DNA of 32,194 bases, taken from NCBI RefSeq assembly GCF_000787835.1, contig NZ_BBPP01000030.1, forward strand, positions 1 through 32,194, written 5' to 3'. Source of the DNA: Streptacidiphilus melanogenes (GTDB lineage Bacteria > Actinomycetota > Actinomycetes > Streptomycetales > Streptomycetaceae). A program made the translations under genes and the position numbers. The notes under the pieces are model-generated. The model was given only the letters and a program-made list of their open reading frames with translations, was not told the origin of the DNA and searched no databases. This document shows positions 17,975 to 26,326 of this stretch, piece after piece. Each line of letters opens with the position of its first letter. Within the stretch, counting starts at the first letter, position 1.

Positions 17975-19285
17975 TTAGGCGGCGTACTGCTTCGCCGCCG
18001 CCTCCAGCGCCGTCTGGAGGCGCCCCGGATCACGGTTCGTCACGAACGAGTTGAGCGCGGAGTCGATCGCGTTGTTCCAGGCCGCGCGGGCCACCACGCC
18101 GTGGGTGAGGGAACCGACGACCTGCTTGGTCGTCCACTCCACCATCGACCAGTTCGAGTACAGGTCGAACAGGCCCCGCTCGGTCGCGCCGATGACCGCG
18201 CGTGGCGGGATCGCGCCCTTGACGGTGGTGAAGGAGTCCTGGCCGGCCTGGCTGCCGCACTCGACGAGCCAGGCGATGGCCGCGTCGCGGTCCTTGGCTC
18301 CCTTGGGCAGGGTGAAGCAGTCGGAGGCGAACAGGAAGGCCTCCGAGGTGCCGGGGGCGGTGGCCCAGGCGTAGTCGCGGTGGGGGGAGAGGCCGGCGAG
18401 GGTGAAGGTGGCCTCGGTCCAGTCGCCCATGATCTGGTAAGCGGCGCTGCCGTTGCCGACCATCGCGCTGGCCTGGTTCCAGGTGACCTCCGCGGTCGGG
18501 TTGACGGCCAGGGAGAGGATCTCGCGCAGCGCAGCGAGGGCCGCGGTGACCGGTTGGGAGCCCCAGTCGCCGCCGCGCCGCCACAGCGCGGGCCAGCCCG
18601 CGGCGCCGAGCTCGGCCAGCAGCAGGCACTCCATCAGGTGCTTGAGCTGCCAGATCTCGTTCGGCGTGACCGAGATGGCCAGCGGGTTCTTTCCGGTCGC
18701 GGCGACCTTGTGCAGGGCGCTGACGAAGTCGGCGACGGAGGCGGGGGCGGTCGGGACCCCGGCATGGTCGCAGACGCGTCTGTTGGCCCAGATCAGGTTG
18801 ATGTGGTGGATGTCCAGTGGCACCGACCACTGCTTGCCGCCGCGCTGGGTCAGCTGCAGCAGCGTGGGGCTGAGCAGCCTGTCCCAGCCCTGCTGCCGGT
18901 AGAGGAAGCCGAGGTCCTCCAACTGCCCGGCGTCGACGTAGTCGTCGAGCATCGCGCCGGCCTGACCCTGGAAGGTGTCCGGCGGGTTGCCGGCCTTCAG
19001 GCGGCGGGCGAGCTCGGCCTTCGCGTTGGCTCCGGCGCCGCCGGCGACCGCGCGGTTGACGAAGTCGATGTGCGGGTTGTGCACGTGGAACTCGCTGACC
19101 AGGGAGGCGAGCGCGGCCGCCTCCCCGCCCTCGGTCCACCAGGAGAAGACCTCCAGGGAGGCGGGGGTTCCGGAGGGTCCGGTGACGCTGGTGCTGCTGC
19201 TGGCGCAGCCGCTCAGCAGCGCCGTCCCCGCGCTGAGGCCGGTGAGACCGGCGGTGGCGAGGACGGCGCGGCGGCTGATGCTCAT
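17975..19285 (-). CDS. Sugar ABC transporter substrate-binding lipoprotein, Tat-exported
   Basis: This extracellular family 1 solute-binding protein would capture a carbohydrate for an ABC importer. The 436-residue product starts MSISRRAVL, with a twin-arginine motif (SRRAVL) and a lipobox (LLSGC, Cys at about 27), so it is expected to be a Tat-exported lipoprotein on the outer face of the membrane. The family core follows (FSWWTEGGEAAALASL, later WQLKHLMECLLLAELG, QIMGDWTEA and DCFTLPKGAKD). The ATG at 19285 follows AGAAGG with an 8-nt spacer; the longer upstream frame adds no signal peptide. No permease or ATPase genes are adjacent, so its membrane partners must lie elsewhere. The ligand is not evident. 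Confidence 0.9.
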   Translation of the reverse strand: MSISRRAVLATAGLTGLSAGTALLSGCASSSTSVTGPSGTPASLEVFSWWTEGGEAAALASLVSEFHVHNPHIDFVNRAVAGGAGANAKAELARRLKAGNPPDTFQGQAGAMLDDYVDAGQLEDLGFLYRQQGWDRLLSPTLLQLTQRGGKQWSVPLDIHHINLIWANRRVCDHAGVPTAPASVADFVSALHKVAATGKNPLAISVTPNEIWQLKHLMECLLLAELGAAGWPALWRRGGDWGSQPVTAALAALREILSLAVNPTAEVTWNQASAMVGNGSAAYQIMGDWTEATFTLAGLSPHRDYAWATAPGTSEAFLFASDCFTLPKGAKDRDAAIAWLVECGSQAGQDSFTTVKGAIPPRAVIGATERGLFDLYSNWSMVEWTTKQVVGSLTHGVVARAAWNNAIDSALNSFVTNRDPGRLQTALEAAAKQYAA

Positions 19286-19344
19286 ACGTGATGCCTTCTG
19301 GCTCGAACCGACGACGCCCCCGCACTGGGCGTGTGTGACGGTCC

Positions 19345-19374
19345 ATGGCATCCGCATCAACTGTGGTGCGTCAA
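19345..19374 (-). promoter_or_regulatory. Possible promoter of the sugar-binding protein gene
   Basis: On the minus strand TTGACG (19369-19374) and TGCCAT (19345-19350) are 18 bp apart, upstream of the start at 19285. The -10 is weak. Confidence 0.35.
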
Positions 19375-19393
19375 GGTGCCTTTCAGCAGGTGA

Positions 19394-19426
19394 GACGGGG
19401 TGCGTCCAGGGTTCTGACACCCCGTC
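19394..19426 (-). terminator. Hairpin downstream of the phosphodiesterase gene
   Basis: GACGGGGTG (19394-19402) and CACCCCGTC (19418-19426) form a perfect 9-bp stem with a 15-nt loop. It lies 45 bp beyond the stop of the minus-strand gene ending at 19471, and no T-tract follows, so it is a probable but not certain terminator. Confidence 0.5.
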
Positions 19427-19428
19427 GA

Positions 19429-19442
19429 GTGGTGTGGACCAC
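19429..19442. promoter_or_regulatory. GntR/DasR-like palindrome
   Basis: GTGGT-GTGG-ACCAC is a palindrome with 5-bp arms. Its core TGGTGTGGACCA agrees at 10 of 12 positions with the DasR-type operator TGGTCTAGACCA as I recall it. It lies about 145 bp upstream of the sugar-binding protein start. Binding is inferred only from sequence likeness. Confidence 0.35.
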
Positions 19443-19470
19443 GTTGGGCGCGCCTTCCCTCACCAGGGTG

Positions 19471-20499
19471 CTACGGAAGCTGGAAGGTGGCCTGCACCGG
19501 GTAGTGGTCGCTCGGGGACCGGGTGTCGGTCTGCCCCTGGGTCCAGCCGGCCTGCGGGTCGAAGTCGGTGGTGACCGACGGCAGCGCCAGCGGGGTCGGG
19601 CGGCCCGGGGCGTTCAGGTAGCCGACGTAGTCGAGGCTGTCCTGGTAGTCGCTCGGGAAGGTCTCCACGCCGGACATGTACTGGCACCAGGCGGAGACCG
19701 GGCAGTCCATGGTGGTCAGCTGGGTCGGGTCGGTGGCGGGGGTGCCCAGCACGCCGCCCACCGCGTTCTGCGCGTTGGCGTAGTCGCCGCGCGAAGCGCC
19801 GTGGAAGTACTCGACGTTGAAGTCGCCGCCGATGAGGACCGGCGCGGAGGAGCCGACGATTCCGCCCACCCAGCTCTTGATCTCGCCGAGCTGGGCGAGG
19901 CGGGTGGCCTGCGTGGTGTCGGTGGAGGTGCCGGACTGGTCGGCCTGCAGGTGCGTGCCGACGACCCAGGTGTTGACGCCGTTCTTGTTGATCTCCGCGA
20001 GGGCGGCGCCCTTGTTGGAGTCGTAGTCCCAGGTGCCCGAGGTCGAGTTGGAGAAGACGTGGGCGTACTGGGCCTTGATCGGGTACTTCGAGAAGATCAT
20101 GGTGCCGCCGTTGATGACGAACAGCGAGTTCGAGCAGTCCCCGCTGATGCCGTTCCAGCCGCCGCCGGAGCAGACCTGGCCGACGACCGGCGTGTGGTAC
20201 GGGTACTGGGCGGCGAGCGCGCTCTCGATGCTGCTGGTCGAGCTGTGGTTGAACAGCTCGTCGAGGACCACCACGTCGGCGTTGTGCTGCTCGATGATCG
20301 ACTCGATGACCGGCGTGCGGCCGGCGGCGTTCTCGTTCTCGGTGCTGTCGACCACGGAGGTGGCCAGGTCGACGTTCCAGGCGAAGACGGAGAGCGAGTT
20401 GCCGCTCGTCGTCGCGTGGGCGGCGGGCGCGACGGTCAGGCCGCCGAGAACGGCGGTGGCTGCGGCGACGGTGGTGGCGAGCAGAGCGCGCTTGCGCAC
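19471..20499 (-). CDS. Secreted endonuclease/exonuclease/phosphatase-family phosphodiesterase (sphingomyelinase-like)
   Basis: The 342-residue product belongs to the DNase I-like superfamily of metal-dependent phosphodiesterases. A signal peptide (VRKRALLATTVAAATAVLGG, cleavage after AHA near residue 29) indicates secretion. The superfamily metal and catalytic motifs are present: FAWNVD, VVVLDELF with the metal-binding Glu, VGTHLQ, GGDFNVE with catalytic Asp and Asn, and SDHYPV with the catalytic His near the C-terminus. The layout with FSKYPI resembles bacterial sphingomyelinases; a nuclease or other phosphodiesterase cannot be excluded. GTG 20499 has GAGGAG (20506-20511) 6 nt upstream; an ATG at 20532 is in frame but less suitable. 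Confidence 0.87.
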   Translation of the reverse strand: MRKRALLATTVAAATAVLGGLTVAPAAHATTSGNSLSVFAWNVDLATSVVDSTENENAAGRTPVIESIIEQHNADVVVLDELFNHSSTSSIESALAAQYPYHTPVVGQVCSGGGWNGISGDCSNSLFVINGGTMIFSKYPIKAQYAHVFSNSTSGTWDYDSNKGAALAEINKNGVNTWVVGTHLQADQSGTSTDTTQATRLAQLGEIKSWVGGIVGSSAPVLIGGDFNVEYFHGASRGDYANAQNAVGGVLGTPATDPTQLTTMDCPVSAWCQYMSGVETFPSDYQDSLDYVGYLNAPGRPTPLALPSVTTDFDPQAGWTQGQTDTRSPSDHYPVQATFQLP

Positions 20500-20591
20500 G
20501 AGGGTCTCCTCGGTAGAGGCGGGCCGGTGCATGACGGACCTGCACGCTAACTACCGAGAAGTAAGTTTGGAAGAACGATGCGTGAGCAGAT

Positions 20592-20627
20592 GTGATCGGC
20601 CGACCGAAGACTCGGTCGACCGATCAC
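20592..20627 (-). terminator. Hairpin terminator after the LolA-like gene
   Basis: GTGATCGG.CGACCGA (20592-20607) and TCGGTCGACCGATCAC (20612-20627) pair over 16 positions with one mismatch and a 4-nt loop (AGAC). It lies about 65 bp beyond the stop of the minus-strand gene and before the start region of the next minus-strand gene. Confidence 0.7.
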
Positions 20628-20671
20628 TTGTCCAGACTAGTTTTTGCAAAAGATCTTCACTTGTCTGGACT
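20625..20671. repeat. Paired CACTTGTC repeats in an AT-richer spacer
   Basis: CACTTGTC-cagact (20625-20638) and CACTTGTC-tggact (20658-20671) are direct repeats 33 bp apart. Within them GTCCAGAC (20630-20637) and GTCTGGAC (20663-20670) are inverted around the 10-bp palindrome TTTTGCAAAA (20642-20651). A further CTGGACT lies at 20686-20692. The spacing is close to three helical turns. Confidence 0.6.
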
Positions 20672-20690
20672 GCTTCCGGGTGTCTCTGGA

Positions 20691-21869
20691 CTACTTGGCG
20701 AGGTTCTCGAGGAACTGCGGGGTGACCGCGCCGGCGTAGACGGTGCCGTTGTCGGTGATCAGGACGTTGAACGCCTTGGTGCTGAAGAGCGTGCCGCCGG
20801 GGACCGAGTGGCCGAGGGACTTGAGCGCGTCGGCCGGGTTGCCCCCCTTGCCGTTCTTGCCGTCCTTCGCGGTGGCCGACGGGCTGATCCTGTAGACCGT
20901 CGTCCAGCCCGTGCCGATCACCTGGACGTCGTCGCCGTGGGCCGGCGCGCCCTGCGGCTTCTGCACGCCGGGCCGGCCGGGGGCGTGCTCCCCGCGCGCG
21001 GCCTGCGCGGCGGGCGCGGTGGTCAGCTTCGCGCCCTGCGGCAGGGTGAAGTCGAAGGTGCTCGCGGCCGGCTCGTCGTAGCTGATCGACGCGAACCGCA
21101 CGTCGGCGATCGGGCTGCTTCCGTCCGACGGGTCCACCTGCACCCCGAGCGGCATGTCCGTCCGCGCGTCCACGGAAAGGCGCACGTCGCCGATCGTCGA
21201 ACCGTGCCCCTTGGGGGAGATGACGAGGACGTAGACCTGGCGACCGGCCACCATCGAGTTGCCGTCCACCGAGACCGAGCTGAACGGCGCGATCTCCTGA
21301 AGCATCCGCGCCGCGTCCGCCGGGGTGGTCATGGCCGGGGCACTCGGGTGCGTGGTGGCCTCGTCCGGGTTGATCCCGGTGTACTGGGTGGCCTGGTTGC
21401 TCCGGCTGTCGTACGCCCAGGCCTCGGTGCCGTTGTGGATGAAGCGCACCGTGGCGCCGGTGTCCGTCGAGCTGAACGCCTGACGGTTCGGGCCGTCCAT
21501 GGCCACGGTGAAGTCGTGCGTCCCGGACAGCAGGCTCAGCAACTGCTGCTCCGCCTGCTGGGCCTGCGGGCTCGAAGCGGCGCTGGCGCCGGACTTGGCG
21601 TCCGGGGCGCCCGAGGCGCCGAGCGCCGAGGGCAGCTGGGAGACCAGCTCCGAGGGCAGGCCCAGGTCCACCGTCGACTCGATGGTGCCGGAGAAGACCT
21701 GCTGGTGGCTGCTCAGCGCACGCGCCAGCAGGTTCTGCGCCGACACCGACGGCAGCGAGGGCCCCGCCGCCAGCGCCGTCCCCGCGGCCACGGAACCCGC
21801 CACGGCCGCCACGGCCGCCGACACCAGCAGCAGCCGCTTACGGCTCGTCCGGGCGGTGCTGTTCGACAT
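20691..21869 (-). CDS. Secreted LolA/RseB-like protein
   Basis: The 392-residue product has a signal peptide (RKRLLLVSAAVAAVAGSVAAG, ending near ALAAG) without a lipobox cysteine, followed by a domain with the character of the LolA/RseB beta-barrel superfamily (SAQNLLARAL, FSGTIESTVDLGLP, VRFIHNGTEAWAYDS, GRQVYVLVISPK, DARTDMPLGVQV). Such proteins in actinobacteria are annotated as outer-membrane lipoprotein carrier or sigma-E regulatory proteins; the real role is unknown. A Gly/Ala/Pro-rich insert lies at about 290-320. ATG 21869 is preceded by GGAGGGA with a 7-nt spacer, better than the in-frame ATG at 21890. It is divergent from fbiC across 183 bp. Confidence 0.75.
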   Translation of the reverse strand: MSNSTARTSRKRLLLVSAAVAAVAGSVAAGTALAAGPSLPSVSAQNLLARALSSHQQVFSGTIESTVDLGLPSELVSQLPSALGASGAPDAKSGASAASSPQAQQAEQQLLSLLSGTHDFTVAMDGPNRQAFSSTDTGATVRFIHNGTEAWAYDSRSNQATQYTGINPDEATTHPSAPAMTTPADAARMLQEIAPFSSVSVDGNSMVAGRQVYVLVISPKGHGSTIGDVRLSVDARTDMPLGVQVDPSDGSSPIADVRFASISYDEPAASTFDFTLPQGAKLTTAPAAQAARGEHAPGRPGVQKPQGAPAHGDDVQVIGTGWTTVYRISPSATAKDGKNGKGGNPADALKSLGHSVPGGTLFSTKAFNVLITDNGTVYAGAVTPQFLENLAK

Positions 21870-21988
21870 TGATCGTCCCTCCGTCGTCATGCAGGATCGC
21901 TCTTTCCCACGCTGCTATTGAACGCCTCACCCCACCGACACGGCATCGGCCCACGGGCGCAAAGCCGCTTCCACCCGTCGGACTACGG

Positions 21989-22011
21989 AACCCTGAGACG
22001 ATCTCAGGGTT
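21989..22011. promoter_or_regulatory. 10-3-10 palindrome upstream of fbiC
   Basis: AACCCTGAGA-CGA-TCTCAGGGTT is a perfect palindrome between the divergent LolA-like and fbiC genes, centred about 53 bp before the predicted fbiC transcription start. It could be an operator for fbiC; no regulator is named by the sequence. Confidence 0.5.
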
Positions 22012-22039
22012 ACTCAAGGGCCGGTCCGGCAGATCCGCG

Positions 22040-22045
22040 TATGGT
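22040..22045 (+). promoter_or_regulatory. -10 box for a leaderless fbiC mRNA
   Basis: TATGGT fits TANNNT and ends 7 nt before ATG 22053. No ribosome site is present. The ATG inside this box (22041) is in frame and is the alternative start. Confidence 0.5.
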
Positions 22046-22052
22046 TCACCTC

Positions 22053-24686
22053 ATGAAGGACCAGTCGAACGCGCAGCCGGGCGTGCAGCCGACCGAGAAC
22101 GCCATGCGACGCGCCGTCCACCGCGCGCGGACCGGCGTCGCCCTCGACGTCGCCGAGGCCGCGGTGCTGCTCCAGGCGCGCGGTGAGGCCCTCACGGAGC
22201 TCGCCGCGTCCGCCGCCCGGCTGCGGGACGCGGGGCTGGAGGCGGCCGGCAGGCCCGGCGTCATCACGTACTCGAAGAGCGTCTTCATCCCGCTCACCCG
22301 GCTGTGCCGCGACACCTGCCACTACTGCACCTTCGTCACCGTCCCGGGCAAGCTGCGCCGAGCCGGGCACGGGATGTTCATGTCCCCGGACGAGGTGCTG
22401 GACGTCGCCCGCAGGGGCGCGGCGCTCGGCTGCAAGGAAGCGCTGATCACGCTCGGCGACAAGCCGGAGGACCGCTGGCCGGAGGCGCGCGAGTGGCTCG
22501 ACGCGCACGGCTACGACGACACGATCGCCTACGTCCGCGCCGTCTCCGTCCGCATCCTGGAGGAGACCGGCCTGCTGCCCCACCTCAACCCGGGGGCCAT
22601 GTCCTGGACGGACTTCCAGCGCCTGAAGCCGGTCGCCCCGTCCATGGGCATGATGCTCGAGACGACCGCGACCCGGCTCTGGTCCGAGCCGGGCGGCCCG
22701 CACTACGGCTCCCCGGACAAGGAGCCCGCCGTGCGGCTCCGGGTGCTGGAGGACGCGGGCCGCTCGTCCGTCCCCTTCACCTCCGGGCTGCTGATCGGCA
22801 TCGGCGAAACCCACGAGGAGCGGGCGGAGTCCCTGTTCGCGCTGCGCCGGATCTCCCGGGCCTACCACGGCATCCAGGAACTGATCATCCAGAACTTCCG
22901 GGCCAAGCCGGGCACCGCGATGCGCGGCATGCCGGACGCCGAGCTGGACGACCTGGTCGCCACGGTGGCCGTGGCCCGGCACATCCTGGGCCCGTCGGCC
23001 TGCCTCCAGGCCCCGCCGAACCTGGTCGACAGCGAGTACGAGCGGCTGATCGGCGCCGGCGTCGACGACTGGGGCGGCGTCTCGCCGCTGACCATCGATC
23101 ACGTGAACCCCGAGCGTCCCTGGCCGCAGATCGAGGAACTGGCCGAGCGCTCCCGCGCCGCCGGTTTCGAGCTGCGCGAGCGGCTCTGCGTCTACCCCGA
23201 GTACGTGCGTCAGGGCGAGCCGTGGCTCGACCCGAGGGTGCTGCCGCACGTCCGCGCGCTGGCCGACCCGGAGACGGGCCTGGCCCGCGAGGACGCCTTC
23301 CCGGTCGGCCTGCCGTGGCAGGAGCCGGAGGAGGTGTTCACCGCCACCGGCCGCACCGAACTGCACGTCGAGATCGATGCCGAGGGCCCGGGTGGGGGCC
23401 GCAGCGGTGACCGTCGGGCGGACTTCGACGACGTCTACGGCGACTGGGAGTCGCTGCGCGAGGTGGCGGCCGCGGCGGGCGCCCCTGATCGTCCGGGAGT
23501 GGAGCGACTGGACGCGGACGTGCGTGAGGCGCTCGCCGTCGCCGCCGACGACCCGCGCCGGCTGACGGACCCGCAGGCGCTCTCGCTGCTGCATGCCGAC
23601 GGCCCCGCGCTCGACGCGCTCTGCTCCGTCGCCGACGCGGTCCGCCGGGACGTCGTCGGCGACACCGTCACCTACTGCGTCACGCGCAACATCAACTTCA
23701 CCAACGTCTGTTACACCGGCTGCCGCTTCTGCGCGTTCGCGCAGCGCCGCACCGACGCCGACGCCTACACGCTCTCGCTGTCCCAGGTCGCCGACCGCGC
23801 CGAGCAGGCGTGGGAGGTCGGCGCCACCGAGGTGTGCATGCAGGGCGGCATCCACCCGGACCTGCCCGGCACCGCCTACTTCGACATCGCCCGGGCGGTG
23901 AAGGAGCGCGTGCCCGGCATGCACGTGCACGCCTTTTCGCCGATGGAGGTCGTCAACGGCGCGACCAGGACCGGGTTGTCCATCAGGGACTGGCTCGCGC
24001 AGGCCAGGGAGGCCGGGCTCGACACCATCCCCGGCACCGCCGCAGAGATCCTGGACGACGAGGTCCGCTGGGTGCTGACCAAGGGCAAGCTGCCCGCCGC
24101 GACCTGGGTCGAGGTCGTCACCACCGCGCACGAGCTGGGCATCAGGTCCTCGTCCACGATGATGTACGGGCACGTCGACCAGCCCCGCCACTGGCTCGGC
24201 CACCTGCGGCTGCTCGCGCAGATCCAGGAACGCTCGCTGGAGGCCGGACGGGGCGGCTTCACGGAGTTCGTGACGCTGCCGTTCGTGCACACCAACGCGC
24301 CGGTCTACCTCGCCGGCATCTCCAGGCCCGGCCCCACGATGCGCGACAACCGGGCCGTCACCGCCATGGCCCGGCTCCTGCTGCACGGGCGCATCCCCAA
24401 CATCCAGACCAGCTGGGTCAAGCTCGGCGCCGAGGGCGCCGCTCAGATGCTGCGGAGCGGCGCCAACGACCTGGGCGGCACGCTGATGGAGGAGACCATC
24501 TCCCGGATGGCCGGCTCCGCCTACGGCAGCTACAAGTCCATCCGCGACCTGGAGGCGGTCGCCGCCGCGGCCGGCCGTCCGGCCGCCCAGCGCACCACCC
24601 TCTACGGCGAGGTTCCCGCCGAGCGGCGCGCCGCCGCGCTGGCCTCGGACGGGCACCTGCCGGAGCTGCTGCCCGTGGTCGAGTAA
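22053..24686 (+). CDS. fbiC: Bifunctional FO synthase, CofG-CofH fusion
   Basis: FbiC makes FO, the deazaflavin chromophore of coenzyme F420, from tyrosine and 5-amino-6-ribitylaminouracil, using two radical SAM centres. The 877-residue product has both halves. The first carries C85-x3-C89-x2-C92 (RDTCHYCTF) with downstream [13 protein letters not shown]; the second carries C553-x3-C557-x2-C560 (YTGCRFCAF) with CMQGGIHPD. Each triad binds a 4Fe-4S cluster. Fusion of CofG and CofH is typical of actinobacteria. The start is uncertain: ATG 22053 fits a leaderless promoter, and an in-frame ATG at 22041 would add four residues. It is a single-gene unit with no other F420 gene nearby. Confidence 0.96.
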   Translation: MKDQSNAQPGVQPTENAMRRAVHRARTGVALDVAEAAVLLQARGEALTELAASAARLRDAGLEAAGRPGVITYSKSVFIPLTRLCRDTCHYCTFVTVPGKLRRAGHGMFMSPDEVLDVARRGAALGCKEALITLGDKPEDRWPEAREWLDAHGYDDTIAYVRAVSVRILEETGLLPHLNPGAMSWTDFQRLKPVAPSMGMMLETTATRLWSEPGGPHYGSPDKEPAVRLRVLEDAGRSSVPFTSGLLIGIGETHEERAESLFALRRISRAYHGIQELIIQNFRAKPGTAMRGMPDAELDDLVATVAVARHILGPSACLQAPPNLVDSEYERLIGAGVDDWGGVSPLTIDHVNPERPWPQIEELAERSRAAGFELRERLCVYPEYVRQGEPWLDPRVLPHVRALADPETGLAREDAFPVGLPWQEPEEVFTATGRTELHVEIDAEGPGGGRSGDRRADFDDVYGDWESLREVAAAAGAPDRPGVERLDADVREALAVAADDPRRLTDPQALSLLHADGPALDALCSVADAVRRDVVGDTVTYCVTRNINFTNVCYTGCRFCAFAQRRTDADAYTLSLSQVADRAEQAWEVGATEVCMQGGIHPDLPGTAYFDIARAVKERVPGMHVHAFSPMEVVNGATRTGLSIRDWLAQAREAGLDTIPGTAAEILDDEVRWVLTKGKLPAATWVEVVTTAHELGIRSSSTMMYGHVDQPRHWLGHLRLLAQIQERSLEAGRGGFTEFVTLPFVHTNAPVYLAGISRPGPTMRDNRAVTAMARLLLHGRIPNIQTSWVKLGAEGAAQMLRSGANDLGGTLMEETISRMAGSAYGSYKSIRDLEAVAAAAGRPAAQRTTLYGEVPAERRAAALASDGHLPELLPVVE

Positions 24687-24712
24687 GGGGCGTTCCGGAG
24701 CCCGCCCGGGAC

Positions 24713-24741
24713 ACCGGTCATCGGTCACCGGTCACCGGTCA
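24713..24741. repeat. Four tandem heptamers after fbiC
   Basis: ACCGGTC, ATCGGTC, ACCGGTC, ACCGGTC are arranged head to tail with a 7-bp period. The last unit runs into the stop codon of the convergent SDR gene. No clean hairpin terminator for fbiC is visible in this short gap. Confidence 0.7.
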
Positions 24742-25524
24742 GCGCATGATCTCGCCCGCGTTGACCAGGAGCGACTGGCCGGTGATCGCGCGGGCGCGGT
24801 CGGAGGCGAGGAAGATCGCGGCCTCGGCGACGTCCCCGTCGGTGGCCAGCTCCGGCAGGACGACCCGCTCACTCAGACGCCCCACGACCTCCTCCCGCGG
24901 GACGTTCTCGCCGGTCGCGGTCCAGGTGACGTAGGCCTCCACCATCGGGCCCCACATCCAGCCCGGCAGCACCGTGTTGACGCGGATCCTGGACGGGCCG
25001 AGCTCCCGGGCCATGCTGTACATCGCGCTGGTCAGCGCGCCCTTGGAGGCGGCGTAGGCGGCCTGCCGGACCTGGGACGGCGCGGCGATGGCGGACTGGG
25101 TGCCGACGATGACGACCGCACCGCCGCGTTCGCGCAGCGCGGGGAGGCAGGAGCGGGTCAGCTGCAGCGTGCCGATCAGGTTGACGTCGATGACCCGGCG
25201 CCACTCGTCGAAGTCGGCGTCCTCCAGCCCGCCGAACGACTGGTCCATGGCGGCGACGTGGATCACCGCGTCGATGCGGCCGAAGCGCTCGACGGCGAGC
25301 GCGGCGAGGGCGTCGCAGCGCTCGGGGTCGGCGATGTCGGTGCGCTTCCACGCGGTGGCTCCCGGGCGGGTCGCCTCGATCTGCTCGGCGGTCTTGACCA
25401 GGTTCTCCTGTGTGCGCGCGCCGAGCACGACGCTGGCGCCGTCACGGGCCGCGGCCAGCGCGACGCGGTGCCCGAGACCCGGCCCGACGCCGGAGACCAC
25501 GACGGTGCGTCCTTCGAGCAGCAT
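24739..25524 (-). CDS. Short-chain dehydrogenase/reductase (SDR)
   Basis: This is an NAD(P)-dependent oxidoreductase of the classical SDR family with unknown substrate. The 261-residue product has the nucleotide-binding loop SGVGPGLG (11-18), the NVN-like Asn115 (VNLIGT), Ser144, and the catalytic Tyr157-x3-Lys161 (YAASK). The end of the second strand reads GART with no acidic residue, which weakly favours NADP(H). ATG 25524 follows GGGAGGA with a 5-6-nt spacer. Upstream, a palindrome covers its promoter and resembles the one before the gene at 26447, so they may be co-regulated. Convergent with fbiC, with 52 bp between stops. Confidence 0.92.
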   Translation of the reverse strand: MLLEGRTVVVSGVGPGLGHRVALAAARDGASVVLGARTQENLVKTAEQIEATRPGATAWKRTDIADPERCDALAALAVERFGRIDAVIHVAAMDQSFGGLEDADFDEWRRVIDVNLIGTLQLTRSCLPALRERGGAVVIVGTQSAIAAPSQVRQAAYAASKGALTSAMYSMARELGPSRIRVNTVLPGWMWGPMVEAYVTWTATGENVPREEVVGRLSERVVLPELATDGDVAEAAIFLASDRARAITGQSLLVNAGEIMR

Positions 25525-25547
25525 GGCGATCCTCCCGATAGCCCTTT

Positions 25548-25567
25548 TCTGACGATGCGTCAGAGTA
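25548..25567 (-). promoter_or_regulatory. Operator-like palindrome over the SDR promoter
   Basis: TCTGACG-ATG-CGTCAGA (25548-25564) is a perfect 7-3-7 palindrome of the size bound by TetR-type repressors. On the minus strand TACTCT (25562-25567) fits a -10 box and overlaps its upstream edge, so a bound repressor would block the promoter. A weak -35 (TGGCAC, 25585-25590) lies 17 bp further upstream. Confidence 0.6.
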
Positions 25568-25629
25568 GGGTGTCCGGCCGCAGGGTGCCAGAGTCGGGAG
25601 TTCGGCGGGGGTCGGTGGGGCTGCGCGGG

Positions 25630-26319
25630 TCAGAGATGGGTGACACCGACGAGCGCCCAGAAACGCTCCAGCGGCTCCGCCTCCGGCTCCTCGGTCGCCG
25701 CGGTGGCCGGGGCGCTCGCGCCCCACAGGGCGCTCGAGGTGGCCTTCTCGGCGGCGAGGGCCTGGAGCGCGTGGGTGACCCACTCCTCCGACAGCGTCGG
25801 CACGAGGTCGCGCACCGGGCGCACCTGGGCCTGCCAGCGGCCGTCGACCGCGCGGCGCAGCAGCTCCTCGAGGTCCTCCTCGCGGCCGCAGGCGCGGACC
25901 AGCACGGGCGGGGAGAGCCGCAGCGCGGTGGCCAGGTCGCGGGTCTGGGTCCGGTCGCCGGTCCAGCGCACCTCCAGCTTCGCGTACTCGCGGGGGGTGA
26001 CCCGGATCCGGCGGGCCACCTCCTCCTGGGGCAGGTCCAGGGCGAGCCGGTGGTCGCGCAGCGACTCCGCGCGGCCGCCCATCAGCTGGCCCGGCAGGCA
26101 CCACAGCACCCGCGCGAGCGCGATCAGTTCGCGCTCGGTGGGGTGTGCGCCGCCGGTCTCCCAGGCGATGACCAGGGCGGGCGGCACGGGCATCGCGTAC
26201 TGCTCGGCGAGCGAGCGGGCGACCATGGCGGGGCTCAGTCCGAGGGAGGAGCGCACGGCACGGGCCGCCGCTGGCTCGAACGGAACCGGGACGGAGGAGG
26301 CAGGGGTGCGTCTCGGCAT
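25630..26319 (-). CDS. XRE-family regulator with two tandem HTH modules
   Basis: The 229-residue product looks like a DNA-binding regulator. Residues ~17-75 (VRSSLGLSPAMVARSL, IAWETGGAHPTERELIALARVL) and ~80-135 (SLRDHRLALDLPQEEVARRI, YAKLEVRW, LATALRLSP) each resemble a Cro/C1-type helix-turn-helix. The C-terminal ~85 residues have no recognised domain. ATG 26319 lies 7 nt after a TAGCAT box on the minus strand and has no ribosome site; a longer in-frame reading to 26448 would cover the divergent promoter and is unlikely. Targets are unknown, but its divergent neighbour is a candidate. Confidence 0.8.
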   Translation of the reverse strand: MPRRTPASSVPVPFEPAAARAVRSSLGLSPAMVARSLAEQYAMPVPPALVIAWETGGAHPTERELIALARVLWCLPGQLMGGRAESLRDHRLALDLPQEEVARRIRVTPREYAKLEVRWTGDRTQTRDLATALRLSPPVLVRACGREEDLEELLRRAVDGRWQAQVRPVRDLVPTLSEEWVTHALQALAAEKATSSALWGASAPATAATEEPEAEPLERFWALVGVTHL

Positions 26320-26326
26320 GAATCGG

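Noticed and set aside
20551-20585. PhoP box before the secreted phosphodiesterase
   Set aside because: GTTCTTCCAAACTTACTTCT only loosely resembles direct GTTCACC repeats at 11-bp spacing; too many mismatches.
22014-24728. Minus-strand open frame of 904 codons opposite fbiC
   Set aside because: Compositionally a shadow of fbiC; the plus-strand reading has both radical SAM motifs.
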